This document shows, one piece after another, positions 62,286-64,000 of a DNA stretch of 64,000 nt (positions are counted from its first letter, which is position 1; each line of letters begins with the position of its first letter). Below the pieces are notes generated by a model. The model was not told where the DNA came from. It did not search any database and was given only the letters and a program-made list of their open reading frames with translations. The stretch lies in assembly GCF_051401765.1 (NCBI RefSeq), contig NW_027480423.1, forward strand, positions 4,588,001 through 4,652,000, written 5' to 3'. The translations under genes were made by a program, and so were the position numbers. This stretch comes from Calliopsis andreniformis (taxonomy: Eukaryota; Arthropoda; Insecta; Hymenoptera; Andrenidae).

Positions 62286-63550
62286 AGAAATGACCAGAAC
62301 TTTCACACTGGTTGCTATTATTCGTTTTATACGATGGAAAACCTGTTACATTTATATTGTATTTTATGCTTCTGGCGTTGACTTCTTAGGCCCTAACTTC
62401 TCGATCTGGTGGAACAACGCCCTAGAGTGATGCCTAGGTTGCCCGGAACGTAGAAATGACGTTTACTTTCATACTGGTTGCAATTATTCGTTTTATACGA
62501 TGGAAAGACTGTTGTATTTATATTGTATTTTATGCTTCTGGCGTTGACTTCTAAGGCCCTAACAGTTTGATCTGGTGGAGCAACGCAGTAGAGTGAAGCC
62601 TAGGTTGCCCGGAACAATGATATGCCATTACTTTCACACTGGTTGCAATTATTCCTGATATACGATGGAAAAACTGTTGCATCTTTATTGTATTTTATGC
62701 TTCTGGCGTTGACTTCTAAGGCCCTCACTATTCGATCTGGTGGAGCAACGCCCTACAGTGAAGCCTAGGTTGACCGGAACGTAGAAATGAACATAACTTT
62801 CACACTGTTTGCAATTTTTCATTTTATGCTGGCAAAGCTGTTGTATTTATATTGTATTTTATGCTTCTGGCGTTAACTTCTTAGGCCCTGACTATTCGAT
62901 CTGGTGGAGCAACGCCCTAGAGTGAAACCTAGTTTGCCCGGAACGTAGAACTGACCATTACTTTCACACTGGCTGCAATTACTCCTGTTATACGATGGAA
63001 AATCTGTTGTATTTTTATTGTATTTTATGCTTCAGGCGTTTAATTCTAAGTCCCTAGCTATACGATCTGGTGTAGCAACACCCTACAGTGAAGCCTAGGT
63101 TGCCCGGAACGTATATATGACCATAACCTACACACAGGTTGCAATTATTCGAATTATACGATGGAAAGGCTGTTCCATTTATTTTGTAGTTTATGCTTCT
63201 GGCGCTGACTTCTACGGCCCTAGCTCTTCGATCTGGTGGAGCAGCGCATCAGAGTTAAGTCTAGGATGCCCGAAACGTCGAAATGATCATTACTTTCATA
63301 CTGGTTGCAATTTGTCATGCTATACGATGGAAAAACTGTTGCATTTTTATTGTATTTTCTGCTTCTGGCTTTGACTTCTAAGGTCGTAGCTATTCCATCT
63401 GGTGGAGCAATGCCTCAGAGTTAAGTCTAGGATGCCCGGAACGGAGAAATGACCATAACTTTCACACTGGTTGCAATAATTCGTTTTATACGATGGAAAG
63501 CTGTTATATTTATATCGTGTTTTATATTTCTGGCGTTGACTTCTTAGGCC
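62286..63550 (+). repeat. Second copy of the B/C border segment
   Basis: Matches 21,961 to about 23,228 at an offset of 40,325 (GACCAGAACTTTCAC, AACAGTTTGATC, GGAACAATGATATGCC, ATCAGAGTTAAGTC). From about 62,960 it also matches about 60,640-61,230 at an offset of 2,318 (14 monomers). It shows that sequence normally at the start of C also follows the end of C'. Confidence 0.82.
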
Positions 63551-64000
63551 CTAACTTTTCCATCTGGTGGAACAACGCCCTAGGGTGAAGCCTAGGTTGC
63601 CCGGAACGTAGAAATGACCATAACTTTCACACTGGTTGCAACTGTCCATGCTATACAATGGAATAACTGTTGCATCTTTATTGTATTTTATGCTTCTGGC
63701 CTTGACTTCTTAGGCCCTAAGAGTTTGATCTGGTGGAGCAACGCAGTAGAGTGAAGCCTGGGTTGCCCGGAACAATGATATGCCATTACTTTCACACTGG
63801 TTGCAATTATTCCTGATATACGATGGAAAAACTGTTGCATCTTTATTGTATTTTATGCTTCTGGCGTTGACTTCTAAGGCCCACACCATTCGATCTGGTG
63901 GAGCAACGCCCTACAGTGAAGCCTAGCTTGACCGGAACGTAGAAATGAACATAACTTTCACACTGTTTGCAATTTTTCATTTTATGCTGGAAAAACTGTT
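63551..64000 (+). repeat. Final monomers, array continues past the window
   Basis: 63,551-63,718 matches about 61,233-61,400 (AACTGTCCATGCTATAC, CTGGCCTTGAC) at an offset of 2,318. 63,719-64,000 matches 62,561-62,842 at an offset of 1,158 (seven monomers). The window ends inside a monomer. Confidence 0.8.

Larger units (their letters stand above)
1..64000 (+). repeat. Satellite DNA array, 166-bp monomer, head to tail
   Basis: The same unit recurs about every 166 bases from the first base to the last. The landmark AACTATTCGATCTGG starts near 1, 167, 333, 498 and so on, and the AT-rich segment GTATTTTATGCTTC follows it in nearly every unit. About 385 units fit, all in one orientation. No unit is interrupted by unrelated sequence. 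Individual units differ by substitutions and 1-4 base indels, but groups of units repeat almost exactly at kilobase distances, so the array is organised into higher-order repeats. Reading frames longer than 60 codons are shadows of the repeat: 166 is 3x55+1, so the frame shifts each unit, and the same short peptides recur on both strands. Known comparison: centromeric satellites of many eukaryotes have units of about 150-180 bp and HORs. Centromeric location and species are inference. Confidence 0.98.

Noticed and set aside
1..64000. Possible human or primate alpha satellite
   Set aside because: The unit is 166 bp, not 171, and the sequence is not alphoid. Only the CENP-B-box-like spacing is reminiscent, and it lacks the GG of the box.
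1..64000. CRISPR array or other prokaryotic repeat system
   Set aside because: There are no short repeats separated by unique spacers and no associated genes. The whole 166-bp unit repeats.

Overview
The whole 64 kb window is one uninterrupted head-to-tail satellite DNA array. The monomer is 166 bp, with individual monomers about 163-167 bp because of small indels, so the window holds roughly 385 monomers. All run in the same orientation. I see no protein-coding gene, RNA gene, transposon insertion, CRISPR array, inversion or other non-satellite sequence. Both window ends lie inside the array, so the full array is longer than 64 kb. This architecture (a roughly nucleosome-sized monomer, multi-kilobase higher-order repeats (HORs) and near-identical HOR copies) is typical of a eukaryotic centromeric or pericentromeric satellite. 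I do not recognise the monomer as a named satellite and cannot name the organism. It is not human alpha satellite, which is 171 bp and of different sequence.

Monomer anatomy (phase starting at AACTATTCGA): positions 1-60 are relatively GC-rich (32 of 60 in a hand-built consensus). Positions 81-140 are AT-rich (15 of 60 G+C). Overall G+C of that consensus is about 41%. Two internal elements stand out. The first is a bulged dyad at about positions 20-48 containing CCTAGG. The second is a 17-bp element at about positions 92-108 that keeps the spacing of the mammalian CENP-B box (TTCG, 4 bp, A, 2 bp, CG) but has AT where the box has GG.

Layout. Domain I (1 to about 13,150) is built from one HOR in three truncating copies: 40 monomers (1-6,636), 22 monomers (6,637-10,286) and about 17 monomers (10,287 to about 13,150). 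The first copy contains an internal 14-monomer tandem duplication and a 3-monomer duplication. At about 13,150 the array switches to a different HOR family, Domain II (about 13,150-64,000). Domain II is a large, recently duplicated super-unit of about 23-25 kb. Block A (13,760-17,450) corresponds to A' (37,657-45,530), and block C (22,775-37,440) corresponds to C' (46,176-62,000). A' has grown by nested 5-, 11- and 7-monomer duplications. C and C' differ by whole-monomer gains and losses. Block B (17,580-20,215) is a more diverged copy of part of C (29,363-31,998).

Nothing here works as genes acting together. The biology is chromosomal: repeated unequal exchange and short gene conversion acting on a candidate centromere-type satellite. 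All boundaries were read by eye from matching diagnostic variants and are good to tens of bases, about one third of a monomer at worst. Percent identities and element counts were not computed.
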